A stretch of DNA of 25,745 nucleotides from Geobacteraceae bacterium (GTDB lineage: Bacteria > Desulfobacterota > Desulfuromonadia > Desulfuromonadales > Desulfuromonadaceae): positions 1 to 25,745 of the forward strand of contig JAIVHC010000016.1 in the NCBI GenBank assembly GCA_020201305.1, given 5' to 3'. This document shows, in pieces, positions 15,613 through 23,090 of the stretch (position 1 is the first letter of the stretch; the number at the start of each line of letters is the position of its first letter). Below the pieces are notes generated by a model. The model saw nothing but the letters and a program-made list of their open reading frames with translations. It was not told the origin of the DNA and ran no database searches. The translations under genes and the position numbers were made by a program.

Positions 15613-16449
15613 ATGGAGATTGTACTAGCTAAAAGTGCAGGCTTTTGTTTCGGCGTAAAGCGCGCGGTAAACATGGCTTTCCAGGCCGCTGAAGAGGATG
15701 AAAATATCTGCTCTCTTGGCCCCCTTATCCACTCGCCCCAGTTGGTAGAACGGCTGGAAGCCGAAGGTATAAGCGTGGTCAATGACATTAATGCTGTTGC
15801 AGACCAAAGTGTGATTGTACGTTCGCACGGTATTACGCGTCAGGAGGAAGATTATCTGCACCAACACAAGCTTAAAGTGGTGGATGCAACCTGCCCGTTT
15901 GTTAAAAAGGCGCAGAAGTACGCCGGCCTGCTCGGAGCCGAAGGATACAGCGTGGTAATTGTGGGTGAACAAGAGCATCCGGAAGTACAGGGAATTCTAT
16001 CCTATGTGCAGAATGCCGAGGTGTTTGTCGCCGCAGATGTAGAGACCGCTGCGCAAATTCCTCTGGGAAAAAGGGTCGGACTTGTGGCTCAGACAACCCA
16101 GGCATACGAAAATTTCAGTTCTATTGCGTTGAAGTTGCTCGAACGCAGCAAGGAATTGCGGATATTCAATACTATCTGCGATGCCACATCGGTACGCCAG
16201 AATGAAGCACGTGAACTTGCAGGCGCCGTAGATGTGATGTTGGTCATAGGTGGCTACAATAGTGCTAATACCAATCGCCTTGCGCGTATTTGCCGAGAAA
16301 TCTTACCCCATACGTATCATATTGAAACAGCGAATGAAATTTTTGATTCGTGGTTTGATGGAGTTGAACGAGTCGGGATTACCGCCGGGGCGTCGACCCC
16401 GGAGTGGATAATCCGTGAAGTGGTGGCAAAACTGGGAAAAGTCCAATAG
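15613..16449 (+). CDS. ispH: 4-hydroxy-3-methylbut-2-enyl diphosphate reductase
   Basis: IspH makes IPP and DMAPP in the last step of the MEP pathway, using an Fe-S cluster. The 278-residue protein keeps the three cluster cysteines in AGFCFGVKRAV (Cys12), DATCPFVKKAQ and NTICDATSVRQ, together with GPLIHSPQ, VRSHGI, GEQEHPEV, QTTQA, GGYNSANT and GASTPEWII. ATG 15613 is chosen, with GGGATAAG upstream; an in-frame ATG at 15583 would overlap cmk and add unconserved residues. DMAPP from this pathway is also the MiaA substrate. The stop codon is followed within three bases by a short MITE derivative. Confidence 0.96.
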   Translation: MEIVLAKSAGFCFGVKRAVNMAFQAAEEDENICSLGPLIHSPQLVERLEAEGISVVNDINAVADQSVIVRSHGITRQEEDYLHQHKLKVVDATCPFVKKAQKYAGLLGAEGYSVVIVGEQEHPEVQGILSYVQNAEVFVAADVETAAQIPLGKRVGLVAQTTQAYENFSSIALKLLERSKELRIFNTICDATSVRQNEARELAGAVDVMLVIGGYNSANTNRLARICREILPHTYHIETANEIFDSWFDGVERVGITAGASTPEWIIREVVAKLGKVQ

Positions 16450-16451
16450 AT

Positions 16452-16536
16452 GATGCTTTCGTAAAAAATCATAAGATGGCTAAGCAGAGAGATAGTTACA
16501 CAAACGCAGCAGTTGGTGAGTTTTTGCAACGCCAGC
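16452..16536 (-). repeat. Short (85-bp) MITE derivative
   Basis: One end, GATGCTTTCGTAAAAAATC followed by ATAAGATGGCTAAGCA, matches the terminal 35 bp of the 150-bp MITE with one change. The other end, TTTTTGCAACGCCAGC, matches the opposite terminus TTTTTGCGACGCCATC. The middle is shorter and unrelated to the full copies, and part of it (GCAGTTGG) recurs at 6789. No target duplication is seen. Confidence 0.7.
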
Positions 16537-16581
16537 CAAAATAATTATTTTTTTTTTGTAGATCATGTGCTAGGGTTCCGA

Positions 16582-16621
16582 CTTCCCGGAAGAAAAAAGC
16601 GGGAAGCGCTGTAAAAAAGCG
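16582..16621 (+). promoter_or_regulatory. Two stem-loops in the rpsA leader
   Basis: CTTCCCG (16582-16588) pairs with CGGGAAG (16600-16606), and CGCT pairs with AGCG directly after it. There is no T-run, so this is not an intrinsic terminator. S1 is autoregulated through a structured leader in Escherichia coli. A similar role here is only a possibility. Confidence 0.35.
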
Positions 16622-16649
16622 TGAATTTAATAGGGGGTAAGTTAGTTAA

Positions 16650-18386
16650 ATGACAGAAAACACAGAAGCAATGAATGCAGAAGAACTCGACATGTTCGAT
16701 GACGAAGAGATGGACGAAGAGTTCGGAGAAGAAAGTTTCAAGGAGCTGTTCGAGAACAGCCCGCAGGGAAACCTTGCCGTAGGTGATGTGGTAGAGGGTA
16801 CCGTAATTCAGGTAAATCCTGATTCAGTTGTAGTCGATGTAGGCTACAAATCTGAAGGGGTGATTCCGCTGTCGGAATTTGCCGTTGACGGTCAGCCTGC
16901 CGACATCAATGTCAACGACAAAATTGACGTTCTGTTTGAGCGCGCCGAGAATGAAAGCGGGCTTATCGGACTCTCGAAGGAGAAAGCCGACCGTCAGAAG
17001 GTATGGAACTCTCTCGAAGAAGATGCTGTTGTTGAGGGTAAGATTGTTTCCCGCATCAAGGGTGGTCTCTCCGTCGATATCGGAGTCAATGCATTTTTGC
17101 CCGGTTCTCAGGTGGATCTGCGTCCGGTACGCAATCTTGACAAGCTCATTGGCGAATTTTTCGATTTCAAGATCATCAAACTCAACAAGCGCCGCGGAAA
17201 TATCGTTCTTTCCCGTCGAGTCCTGCTTGAAAATGAGCGTGAGAGCCAGCGTGCCGACACCCTCAAGACCCTTGAAGAGGCTCAGGTGGTTGAAGGTGTG
17301 GTCAAAAACCTTACCGATTACGGCGCCTTTATCGACCTCGGTGGCATCGATGGACTGCTTCATATTACCGATATGTCGTGGGGGCGTGTAAGCCACCCCT
17401 CAGATATTCTTGCCGTTGGTGACACTATCAACGTAAAAGTGCTTAAGTTTGATCGGGAAAAAGAGCGTGTATCCCTGGGGCTGAAGCAGACTGCTCCGGA
17501 TCCATGGTTGAGCGTGGCGGAGAAGTATCCCGTCGGTGACAAGGTGACCGGTAAAGTTGTAAGCCTCACTGACTATGGTGCGTTTGTAGAACTCGAAGAA
17601 GGTGTCGAGGGTCTCATTCACGTATCTGAAATGAGCTGGACCAAACGGATCAAGCATCCGAATAAGATTCTCTCCATCGGTGACGAAGTTGAGATCGTGG
17701 TTCTGGCTATGGATACCGAAAACCGTCGCATCTCTCTGGGTCTCAAGCAGGTTGAGCCCAATCCATGGGATGAGATCGGTGAGAAGATCCCCGTTGGCAC
17801 TGTCATCGAAGGTCAGGTCAAGAATATTACTGACTTCGGGATATTTGTAGGTGTAGACGAGGGGATTGATGGTCTCGTGCACATTTCCGATCTGTCCTGG
17901 ACCCGGCGCATCAAGCATCCTTCTGAACTGTACAAGAAGGGCGACCTTGTAAAGGCTGCTGTGCTCAACATTGACACCGCGAATGAGCGCTTCTCCCTCG
18001 GGGTTAAGCAGTTGACTCAGGACCCGTGGCAGGTAATTCCGGAACAGTACGCTCCGGGCACAATTATCCGTGGCAAGGTTACTTCCGTGACAGAGTTTGG
18101 CATCTTCCTCGAAGTTGAAGAGGGTGTTGAGGGGCTGATTCACGTATCTGAGATCAGCAAAGAGAAAGTTGAATCACCCAAGGATTTCGCCAGCGTAGGC
18201 GATGAGCTTGAAGCCGTGGTTCTGCACGTGGATACACAGGAGCACAAGATAGCCCTGTCTATCAAACACATGTCAGAGCGCAAGGAAAAGGCAGAAGTTG
18301 AGAAGTACATGGGGGCACAGAAAAAAGCAACCTCCAGTCTTGGCGATCTGCTCAAGGGTGCTTTTGATTCATCAGATAACGACTAG
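16650..18386 (+). CDS. rpsA: 30S ribosomal protein S1
   Basis: This 578-residue protein has an acidic N-terminal stretch (EELDMFDDEEMDEEFGEE) followed by six S1 repeats. The repeats begin near GDVVEGTVIQVN, VEGKIVSRIKGG, VVEGVVKNLTDYGAF, GDKVTGKVVSLTDYGAF, GTVIEGQVKNITDFGIF and GTIIRGKVTSVTEFGIF. S1 binds single-stranded mRNA leaders and helps load them on the 30S subunit. Six repeats and this length are typical of proteobacterial S1. AGGGGGTAAG lies about 12 bases before the ATG, and the leader has two stem-loops. A strong terminator follows 22 bp after the stop. Confidence 0.97.
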   Translation: MTENTEAMNAEELDMFDDEEMDEEFGEESFKELFENSPQGNLAVGDVVEGTVIQVNPDSVVVDVGYKSEGVIPLSEFAVDGQPADINVNDKIDVLFERAENESGLIGLSKEKADRQKVWNSLEEDAVVEGKIVSRIKGGLSVDIGVNAFLPGSQVDLRPVRNLDKLIGEFFDFKIIKLNKRRGNIVLSRRVLLENERESQRADTLKTLEEAQVVEGVVKNLTDYGAFIDLGGIDGLLHITDMSWGRVSHPSDILAVGDTINVKVLKFDREKERVSLGLKQTAPDPWLSVAEKYPVGDKVTGKVVSLTDYGAFVELEEGVEGLIHVSEMSWTKRIKHPNKILSIGDEVEIVVLAMDTENRRISLGLKQVEPNPWDEIGEKIPVGTVIEGQVKNITDFGIFVGVDEGIDGLVHISDLSWTRRIKHPSELYKKGDLVKAAVLNIDTANERFSLGVKQLTQDPWQVIPEQYAPGTIIRGKVTSVTEFGIFLEVEEGVEGLIHVSEISKEKVESPKDFASVGDELEAVVLHVDTQEHKIALSIKHMSERKEKAEVEKYMGAQKKATSSLGDLLKGAFDSSDND

Positions 18387-18407
18387 ATAACTGCAGCAAC
18401 AACCTCT

Positions 18408-18443
18408 ACCCCTACTGTTATTGATGCAGTAGGGGTTTTTTTT
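18408..18443 (+). terminator. Intrinsic terminator of rpsA
   Basis: ACCCCTACTG (18408-18417) pairs perfectly with CAGTAGGGGT (18427-18436) around a nine-base loop, followed by an eight-T run. It closes the rpsA transcript. The sppA start lies only ten bases downstream, so sppA would rely on read-through or a promoter within the terminator area. Confidence 0.95.
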
Positions 18444-18453
18444 CGGATAACGC

Positions 18454-19338
18454 ATGAAAATTAAGCCAGTCATAACCGTTATAGGAGCATTCGCACTTTT
18501 ATTTGCCGTATTTGCTGCTCTGATCTTTTTTGTCAGCTCCATTTATGGAAACCCCAAGGGGTTCAGTCTGGCAGATAAAGTCGGCGTGGTTGAAGTTCTG
18601 GGCCCCATAACATCTTCAAAAGAGATTATTGAAGATCTTAAGACCTTTGAACGCGATGAAAGTATAAAGGCGATAGTGTTGCGCGTCGATTCACCCGGGG
18701 GTGGTGTGGGCCCGGCACAGGAGATTTATGCCGCGGTAAAAGCCCTTAAGAGCAAACCTGTTACTGTTTCCATGGGTTCAGTTGCAGCATCGGGTGGATA
18801 TTATATTGCAGCTCCCGCTGCTCACGTGTTTGCCAACCCAGGCACTATTACCGGGAGTATTGGCGTAATCATGGAGTTTCCGGATATAGCCGATCTGTTG
18901 GAAAAAATCGGTTTACAGCGCCGCGTGATCAAAAGCGGGCAATTCAAGGATATCGGCTCCCCGGTGCGCGAAATGACTCCGGACGAACGAGAGTTGCTGC
19001 AGGGGTTGATCGATGATGTATATATGCAGTTTGTTGAGGCAGTGGCCAGCGGGCGTAATATGGAAATCGAGGCGGTTAAAGCCATTGCTGATGGAAGAAT
19101 ATTCAGCGGACGCCAGGCGAAAGAGTTAGGTCTCGTGGATGAATTAGGTGGCTTGCAGTCTGCGATTGACTACAGTGCAAGGCGCGTAGGTATTGCAGGG
19201 GAGCCGAAGGTTGTATACCCTAAGCCGGAACCGATAAGTATTATCGATCTGATCCTGAAGCGTACTACAGCTTCGCTGGAGCAGTATCTGCAACAGTCTG
19301 AGCAGGCACAATTGCGTATGTTGTGGAACACCAAATAA
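18454..19338 (+). CDS. sppA: Signal peptide peptidase SppA, short (36K) type
   Basis: SppA is a membrane-bound Ser/Lys protease that degrades cleaved signal peptides. The 294-residue protein has one N-terminal membrane anchor (VITVIGAFALLFAVFAALIF) and a single protease domain. RVDSPGGGVGPAQE forms the oxyanion region, SVAASGGYY holds the catalytic Ser (residue 113), GTITGSIGVI follows, and KSGQFKD holds the catalytic Lys. Length fits the short SppA type and not the 67K E. coli type. The Shine-Dalgarno sequence is weak. It lies directly after the rpsA terminator and 17 bp before ihfB. Confidence 0.94.
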   Translation: MKIKPVITVIGAFALLFAVFAALIFFVSSIYGNPKGFSLADKVGVVEVLGPITSSKEIIEDLKTFERDESIKAIVLRVDSPGGGVGPAQEIYAAVKALKSKPVTVSMGSVAASGGYYIAAPAAHVFANPGTITGSIGVIMEFPDIADLLEKIGLQRRVIKSGQFKDIGSPVREMTPDERELLQGLIDDVYMQFVEAVASGRNMEIEAVKAIADGRIFSGRQAKELGLVDELGGLQSAIDYSARRVGIAGEPKVVYPKPEPISIIDLILKRTTASLEQYLQQSEQAQLRMLWNTK

Positions 19339-19355
19339 AAAAGGCTTTTTTAGAT

Positions 19356-19637
19356 ATGACCAAAAGTGAATTGATTGAACAACTCGTGGATGTAGATGTC
19401 CCGCTGAGTAAAAAAGAGTCTGAGCTGGTTGTCAATACCATCTTTGATTCGATTACTGAGGCACTTGCAGTCGGAGATCGGGTTGAGATCCGTGGGTTTG
19501 GTTCATTTTCCATCCGTGAGCGCGATTCGCGTCAGGCGCGTAATCCTAAAAGTGGCGAAGTGATTCAGATTCCGGCTAAAAAAGCGCCTTTCTTCAAGAC
19601 CGGAAAAGAACTGCGTCATCGCGTAGATATTAGTTAA
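19356..19637 (+). CDS. ihfB: Integration host factor beta subunit (IHF/HU family)
   Basis: This 93-residue DNA-bending protein has MTKSELIEQL at the start, VEIRGFGSFSIRERDSRQAR with the DNA-binding arm RNPKSGE, and the C-terminal PFFKTGKELRHRVDIS. The MTKSELIE start and GKELRHRV ending favour IHF beta over HU. ATG 19356 is chosen; the in-frame GTG at 19323 would overlap sppA and adds an unconserved stretch. The stop codon TAA is formed partly by the first base of a MITE inserted at this point; before insertion the stop would have been TAG. Confidence 0.92.
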   Translation: MTKSELIEQLVDVDVPLSKKESELVVNTIFDSITEALAVGDRVEIRGFGSFSIRERDSRQARNPKSGEVIQIPAKKAPFFKTGKELRHRVDIS

Positions 19638-19785
19638 TGCTTTCGCAAAAAATCATATGATGGCTAAGCAAAAATTTCGACCTACAAGGCCTGCTGGTTT
19701 TTCAGGGGCGAAGGCATACATCAGGTATATCGAGGTCCTGAAAAAACGCCGTAACGCCGGAGGGCGGATTTTTTGCGACGCCATC
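19637..19785 (-). mobile_element. Complete fold-back MITE with 8-bp target duplication in the ihfB stop codon
   Basis: This 149-bp copy of the MITE at 8006-8155 is in reverse orientation, with scattered substitutions. ATTAGTTA occurs at 19629-19636 and again at 19786-19793, flanking the element exactly. The left copy encodes the last two codons of ihfB plus TA of the stop. Removing the element and one target copy restores ATT AGT TAG. It keeps the inner inverted repeat and has no coding capacity. Confidence 0.92.
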
Positions 19786-19865
19786 ATTAGTTAGGTTCCT
19801 GCCGGACTTGAAGGCGGATGCGATCTCAGCCTTTGTCTTGCATTGGTTGAAGGATTTTCTGCTTT

Positions 19866-19925
19866 ATGTCCAGCCCCAAACATTACCATTTCAATGTTCC
19901 TCAAGAATTAGCCCGTCAGCGCTGA
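19866..19925 (+). pseudogene. N-terminal remnant of the RluA-type gene
   Basis: ATG 19866 opens a 19-codon frame, starting MSSPKHYHFNVPQELARQR, that looks like the beginning of an RluA-family protein just before its S4 domain. It stops at TGA 19923-19925. The rest of the protein continues in another frame from about 19921. About 20-25 residues of the S4 domain (the usual L-D-x-x-L to R-x-I part) appear to be missing. Confidence 0.65.
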
Positions 19926-19935
19926 CATCGGGGGA

Positions 19936-20745
19936 GTGCATCTTCAGGGGCGTAGGGTGATGAAGTGCGGTATGAATCTAGAGCCGGGCGCAGAAGTTGA
20001 AGTGTTCATAGACGGTGGGGATCTGGAGCCTTATCGTATTGCTCCAGCAAGCGTGTTATATCAGGATAAATATGTTTTCGCCCTGAATAAGCCTGCAGGA
20101 ATCCCGATTCAGCCGACTCCGGCTCGCTATAAGGGGACTGTGTATGAAGCCATGCTCCATCTTCTCCACAATCCCTATCAGCGCCACACCAAACCGGAAC
20201 TTGCCATGGTTCAGCGATTGGACAGGGATACCTCTGGAGTGGTAGTTTTTTCGATTCATAAACGCAGCCATAAAGCACTTACTGCAACGTTTACTGAGCG
20301 TAAGGTGAACAAAGTTTACCTTGCATTAGTGGCCGGAAGACCTGAGAAATCCAACGGATCAATCCATACTATGCTGGGGCGGCATCGTGCCAGCGGGCGG
20401 ATGAAGTCGGTGCAGAAAGGGGGGAAGGAAGCCATAACCCACTATAGGGTTGTGGAGCAAAGCGATACCTGTGCCCTTCTTGAGGTGGATATTCTCACCG
20501 GCAGAACTCACCAGATTCGCGTTCATTTAAGTGAAGCAGGATTCCCCATTGTGGGTGACACCTTATACGGTGGACCTGCTACACACAACGGCTTTAGCGT
20601 AGAGCGCTCCATGCTGCATGCACATACCCTGGAATTCAGCCATCCTTGTGAGGCGGATAAATCGCTTCATCTCTGCGCTCCAGTCCCCTCTGATTTCAAT
20701 CTAACACTTTCCCGCGCAGGCTTGAGTTATGCTCCAATTCCCTGA
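19936..20745 (+). CDS. RluA family pseudouridine synthase with disrupted S4 domain
   Basis: This protein isomerises uridine to pseudouridine in rRNA or tRNA. The catalytic domain is complete: LNKPAGIPIQPTP, MVQRLDRDTSGVVVFSIHKR with the catalytic Asp, ERKVNKVYLALVAG, LTGRTHQIRVHLSEAGFPIV and GDTLYGG. Upstream, only the end of the S4 domain (GGVHLQGRRVMKCGMNLEPG) is in frame. The open frame begins at GTG 19936, but ATG 19960 has a better ribosome-binding context (AGGGG about ten bases upstream). A shortened, S4-less enzyme might still be made. The target site cannot be told. The gene overlaps lgt by 17 bp. Confidence 0.82.
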   Translation: MHLQGRRVMKCGMNLEPGAEVEVFIDGGDLEPYRIAPASVLYQDKYVFALNKPAGIPIQPTPARYKGTVYEAMLHLLHNPYQRHTKPELAMVQRLDRDTSGVVVFSIHKRSHKALTATFTERKVNKVYLALVAGRPEKSNGSIHTMLGRHRASGRMKSVQKGGKEAITHYRVVEQSDTCALLEVDILTGRTHQIRVHLSEAGFPIVGDTLYGGPATHNGFSVERSMLHAHTLEFSHPCEADKSLHLCAPVPSDFNLTLSRAGLSYAPIP

Positions 20746-21517
20746 TATAGACCCTATCGCTTTTGAATTAGGCCCTCTGGCAGTACGCTGGTACGGTCTT
20801 ATGTATCTCGCCGGTTTTGTAAGTGCGTATGCGTATCTGTGTCGTGAGGTGAAACTTAAACGTCTCGATTTGAGCTGCGAAAGTGCGGGAGATCTGATGT
20901 TTGCCGGGGTGTTCGGGGTCGTACTCGGCGGGCGCCTGGGCTATGTACTGTTTTACAATTTTGCCTACTATATACAACATCCGCTCGAAATATTGTATAT
21001 CTGGGAAGGGGGCATGAGTTTTCACGGCGGCCTCCTCGGGGTTACCCTCGCCGTAGTCCTCTTTTGCCGTAAACGTGGCCTGACTATCGGTCCTCTCGCA
21101 GATGCCCTGGTCATTGCAGCATGTTTCGGCCTCTTTTTCGGGCGTATCGGCAACTTTATCAATGCTGAATTATGGGGGCGGGTTACCGATGTCCCCTGGG
21201 GCATGGTGTTTCCCGGCGGAGGAGAACTGCCGCGCCATCCGAGCCAGTTGTATCAGGCGATATGTGAAGGGCCGGTGTTGTTCGCTATACTAAATCTGGT
21301 GCGGCGTTACACCCATGCGGCGTGGAGTGTGTTCTACTCCTTTATCGCGGCGTATGCGCTGATACGTTTCGGGCTGGAGTTCTTCCGCCAGCCCGATTCA
21401 CATCTGGGACTCATCGCCAGCGGACTCAGCATGGGGCAATTGCTCTCCATTCCCATGTTCTGCATCGGCTGTAGCGGTGTGTGGCTTCTGAATAAATCAA
21501 ACACCAAAGGTGCATAA
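20729..21517 (+). CDS. lgt: Prolipoprotein diacylglyceryl transferase
   Basis: Lgt attaches diacylglycerol from phosphatidylglycerol to the lipobox Cys of prolipoproteins in the inner membrane. The 262-residue protein has about seven hydrophobic segments. Family motifs seen are VRWYGLMYLAGF near the start, GGRLGYVLFYN, GGMSFHGGLLGV, the signature GRIGNFINAELWGRVTD and LIRFGLEFFRQPD with a conserved Arg. The ATG lies inside the end of the RluA gene (17-bp overlap), indicating translational coupling. AGGCTTGAG precedes the start. Confidence 0.97.
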   Translation: MLQFPDIDPIAFELGPLAVRWYGLMYLAGFVSAYAYLCREVKLKRLDLSCESAGDLMFAGVFGVVLGGRLGYVLFYNFAYYIQHPLEILYIWEGGMSFHGGLLGVTLAVVLFCRKRGLTIGPLADALVIAACFGLFFGRIGNFINAELWGRVTDVPWGMVFPGGGELPRHPSQLYQAICEGPVLFAILNLVRRYTHAAWSVFYSFIAAYALIRFGLEFFRQPDSHLGLIASGLSMGQLLSIPMFCIGCSGVWLLNKSNTKGA

Positions 21518-21531
21518 TAGACGGGGGTTGT

Positions 21532-22164
21532 ATGCCTCAACTCGAGGTTCTGGTGTTCGACTGTGACGGCGTATTGTTTAACAGCTTAGCTGCCAATATA
21601 GCTTTCTACAATGAGATTTTGGCCCATTTTGGACATGAGCCCATGGAATCGGCTGCAGACGAACGTGCCGGGGTATGCCATATCGGCTCTAGCCCACAGG
21701 TGTTTGCAGCACTACTGGGAGAACAGCGAGTAGAGGAGGCTTTGCGCATCGCTGCACAGATTGACTATGCTAAATTCTTCCCCAAGCTGATACCCGAACC
21801 GGGGCTGTACGACGCCCTGCAGCATCTGGCACAGCGCTTAACTTTGGCTGTCGCCACCAATCGGCGGGGAAGTATGCAGGGTATTGTGCAGCATTTCAAC
21901 CTAGAGGGTTATTTTACACACCTGGTAACCAGCATTGATGTGGCGCGCCCGAAACCCCATCCGGATATGTTGTGGCGCGTAGCAGAACTGGCGGGATGTG
22001 AAGCGACAAAGATGGTGTATGTGGGGGATTCAGAGTTTGACTGTCAGGCGGCACAGGAGGCCGGGGTGGAATTTTTCTCCTACCAGTGGGATGGTGGAAC
22101 CAGAATAGAGAGCCATCAGCATTTGGTAGAAGTAATTGAGGCGAAGTTGACCACTGCAGTGTAG
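21532..22164 (+). CDS. HAD superfamily phosphatase (phosphoglycolate phosphatase-like)
   Basis: This 210-residue protein has all HAD motifs: VFDCDGVLFNS (nucleophile Asp and acid Asp), AVATNR (Thr), RPKPHPDML (Lys) and VYVGDSEFDCQAA (acidic pair). The alpha-helical cap between motifs I and II fits the phosphoglycolate/pyrophosphatase-like group, but the substrate cannot be inferred. GGGGGTTGT precedes the ATG at 21532. It follows lgt by 14 bp and converges with the RsbW-like gene, 29 bp apart, with no clear terminator between them. Confidence 0.88.
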   Translation: MPQLEVLVFDCDGVLFNSLAANIAFYNEILAHFGHEPMESAADERAGVCHIGSSPQVFAALLGEQRVEEALRIAAQIDYAKFFPKLIPEPGLYDALQHLAQRLTLAVATNRRGSMQGIVQHFNLEGYFTHLVTSIDVARPKPHPDMLWRVAELAGCEATKMVYVGDSEFDCQAAQEAGVEFFSYQWDGGTRIESHQHLVEVIEAKLTTAV

Positions 22165-22193
22165 TTTTTAGCGGGATTGCTTTAACGCAGGAT

Positions 22194-22646
22194 TCACTCA
22201 ACTGAGTGATTGTCGCAGGACGTGCGCAACGATTTGTACATCTCCAAGACATTGCCTTTCTTGCAGCGGCGGTATTTTACGCTATCCATTAGACTGCGGA
22301 TCAAAAACACACCCCGCCCGTGATCCAGCTCCGGATCTGGTGTCTGCATATCAGCACTGCTGATGTCGAATCCCTGGCCCTGGTCGTAAACGCGGATCCA
22401 GAGTTGATCATCCGTAAGATTTATGGAGATATGCACATCCTTGTTGGGGTCGTTCTTGTTGGCGTGCTTTATAGCATTTGCCATCGCTTCGGTAAGCACC
22501 AGGTTGATATGATACGCCAACTCTTCCGGATCGGAATCGTTGAACTTCTGCAAAGCTCCGGCCACATCTTCTCCTATCTGACCGATAAGGCGAAGATATT
22601 TGGTCTGATTCGGAACCTTAATGTCAACTTCGAGCAGATTCTTCAT
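22194..22646 (-). CDS. RsbW/SpoIIAB-like anti-sigma serine kinase (HATPase)
   Basis: This 150-residue single-domain GHKL ATPase has the N box LTEAMANAIKHAN, the G1 box VYDQGQGFD and the G2 box HGRGVFLIRSLMD. The organisation is that of partner-switching kinases, which phosphorylate a STAS antagonist and bind either it or a sigma factor or other target. The start is the ATG at 22646, before KNLLEVDIKVPN, with GGTGGGA upstream on the minus strand; a longer frame to 22700 adds an unconserved stretch. It is the third gene of the leftward module after the STAS gene. No sigma factor gene is present in the window. Confidence 0.88.
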   Translation of the reverse strand: MKNLLEVDIKVPNQTKYLRLIGQIGEDVAGALQKFNDSDPEELAYHINLVLTEAMANAIKHANKNDPNKDVHISINLTDDQLWIRVYDQGQGFDISSADMQTPDPELDHGRGVFLIRSLMDSVKYRRCKKGNVLEMYKSLRTSCDNHSVE

Positions 22647-22725
22647 AGTATTATCCCACCGAGACGGGTTTAGGGCGGGCAGATATACTAACCTGCCCAC
22701 CCTGCACAGTTAAGCTTACCACAAA

Positions 22726-23061
22726 TCAGAAACTTGCCAAGGCTTCTTCTTCACTTGGAAAAATTTCAAAAACCCGGTGCAGACGGGTCAGCTCGAACAT
22801 CGACTTTACCTGCTTTTGCAGACCGCACAGCTTTACATTGCCTTCGCGCGAGCCGGCATTCTTGAATCCTGAAACCAGGGCTCCCAGGCCGGAAGAATCG
22901 ATGAAGCGCACATGCTGCAGATCAATAACGATATTGGATTTTCCTTCTTCAAACAGGTTCATAAGCTGACTTTTGAGCTCGTTGCTGTTGTGCGCGTCCA
23001 GGCGTTCCTCCTCAATGCTCATCACTACCGCCTTATCAAAATCCTTCGAAGTTACAATCAT
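22726..23061 (-). CDS. STAS domain anti-sigma factor antagonist
   Basis: This 111-residue protein is a single STAS domain of the SpoIIAA/RsbV type. VIDLQHVRFIDSSGLGALVS contains the conserved DSSGLG, where Ser56 should be the site phosphorylated by the cognate kinase and dephosphorylated by the PP2C phosphatase. The start is supported by AAGGGAG upstream of the ATG at 23061. It lies 29 bp after the SSF-GAF-PP2C gene and 79 bp before the kinase gene, so the three genes probably form one operon. Confidence 0.93.
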   Translation of the reverse strand: MIVTSKDFDKAVVMSIEEERLDAHNSNELKSQLMNLFEEGKSNIVIDLQHVRFIDSSGLGALVSGFKNAGSREGNVKLCGLQKQVKSMFELTRLHRVFEIFPSEEEALASF

Positions 23062-23090
23062 GGATTACTCCCTTCTGTGTGTCTTTAATT

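Noticed and set aside
17400..18143. A 247-codon minus-strand open frame
   Set aside because: It is antisense to the S1 repeats of rpsA, whose repeated codon pattern keeps the opposite frame open.
16650..18386. Tandem DNA repeats or a CRISPR-like pattern in rpsA
   Set aside because: The similarity comes from the six homologous S1 domains at protein level; there are no short identical repeats with spacers.
22194..22209. Hairpin TCACTC/GAGTGA between convergent genes as a bidirectional terminator
   Set aside because: The stem is only six bp, lies in the end of the kinase coding sequence, and neither strand has a T-run after it.
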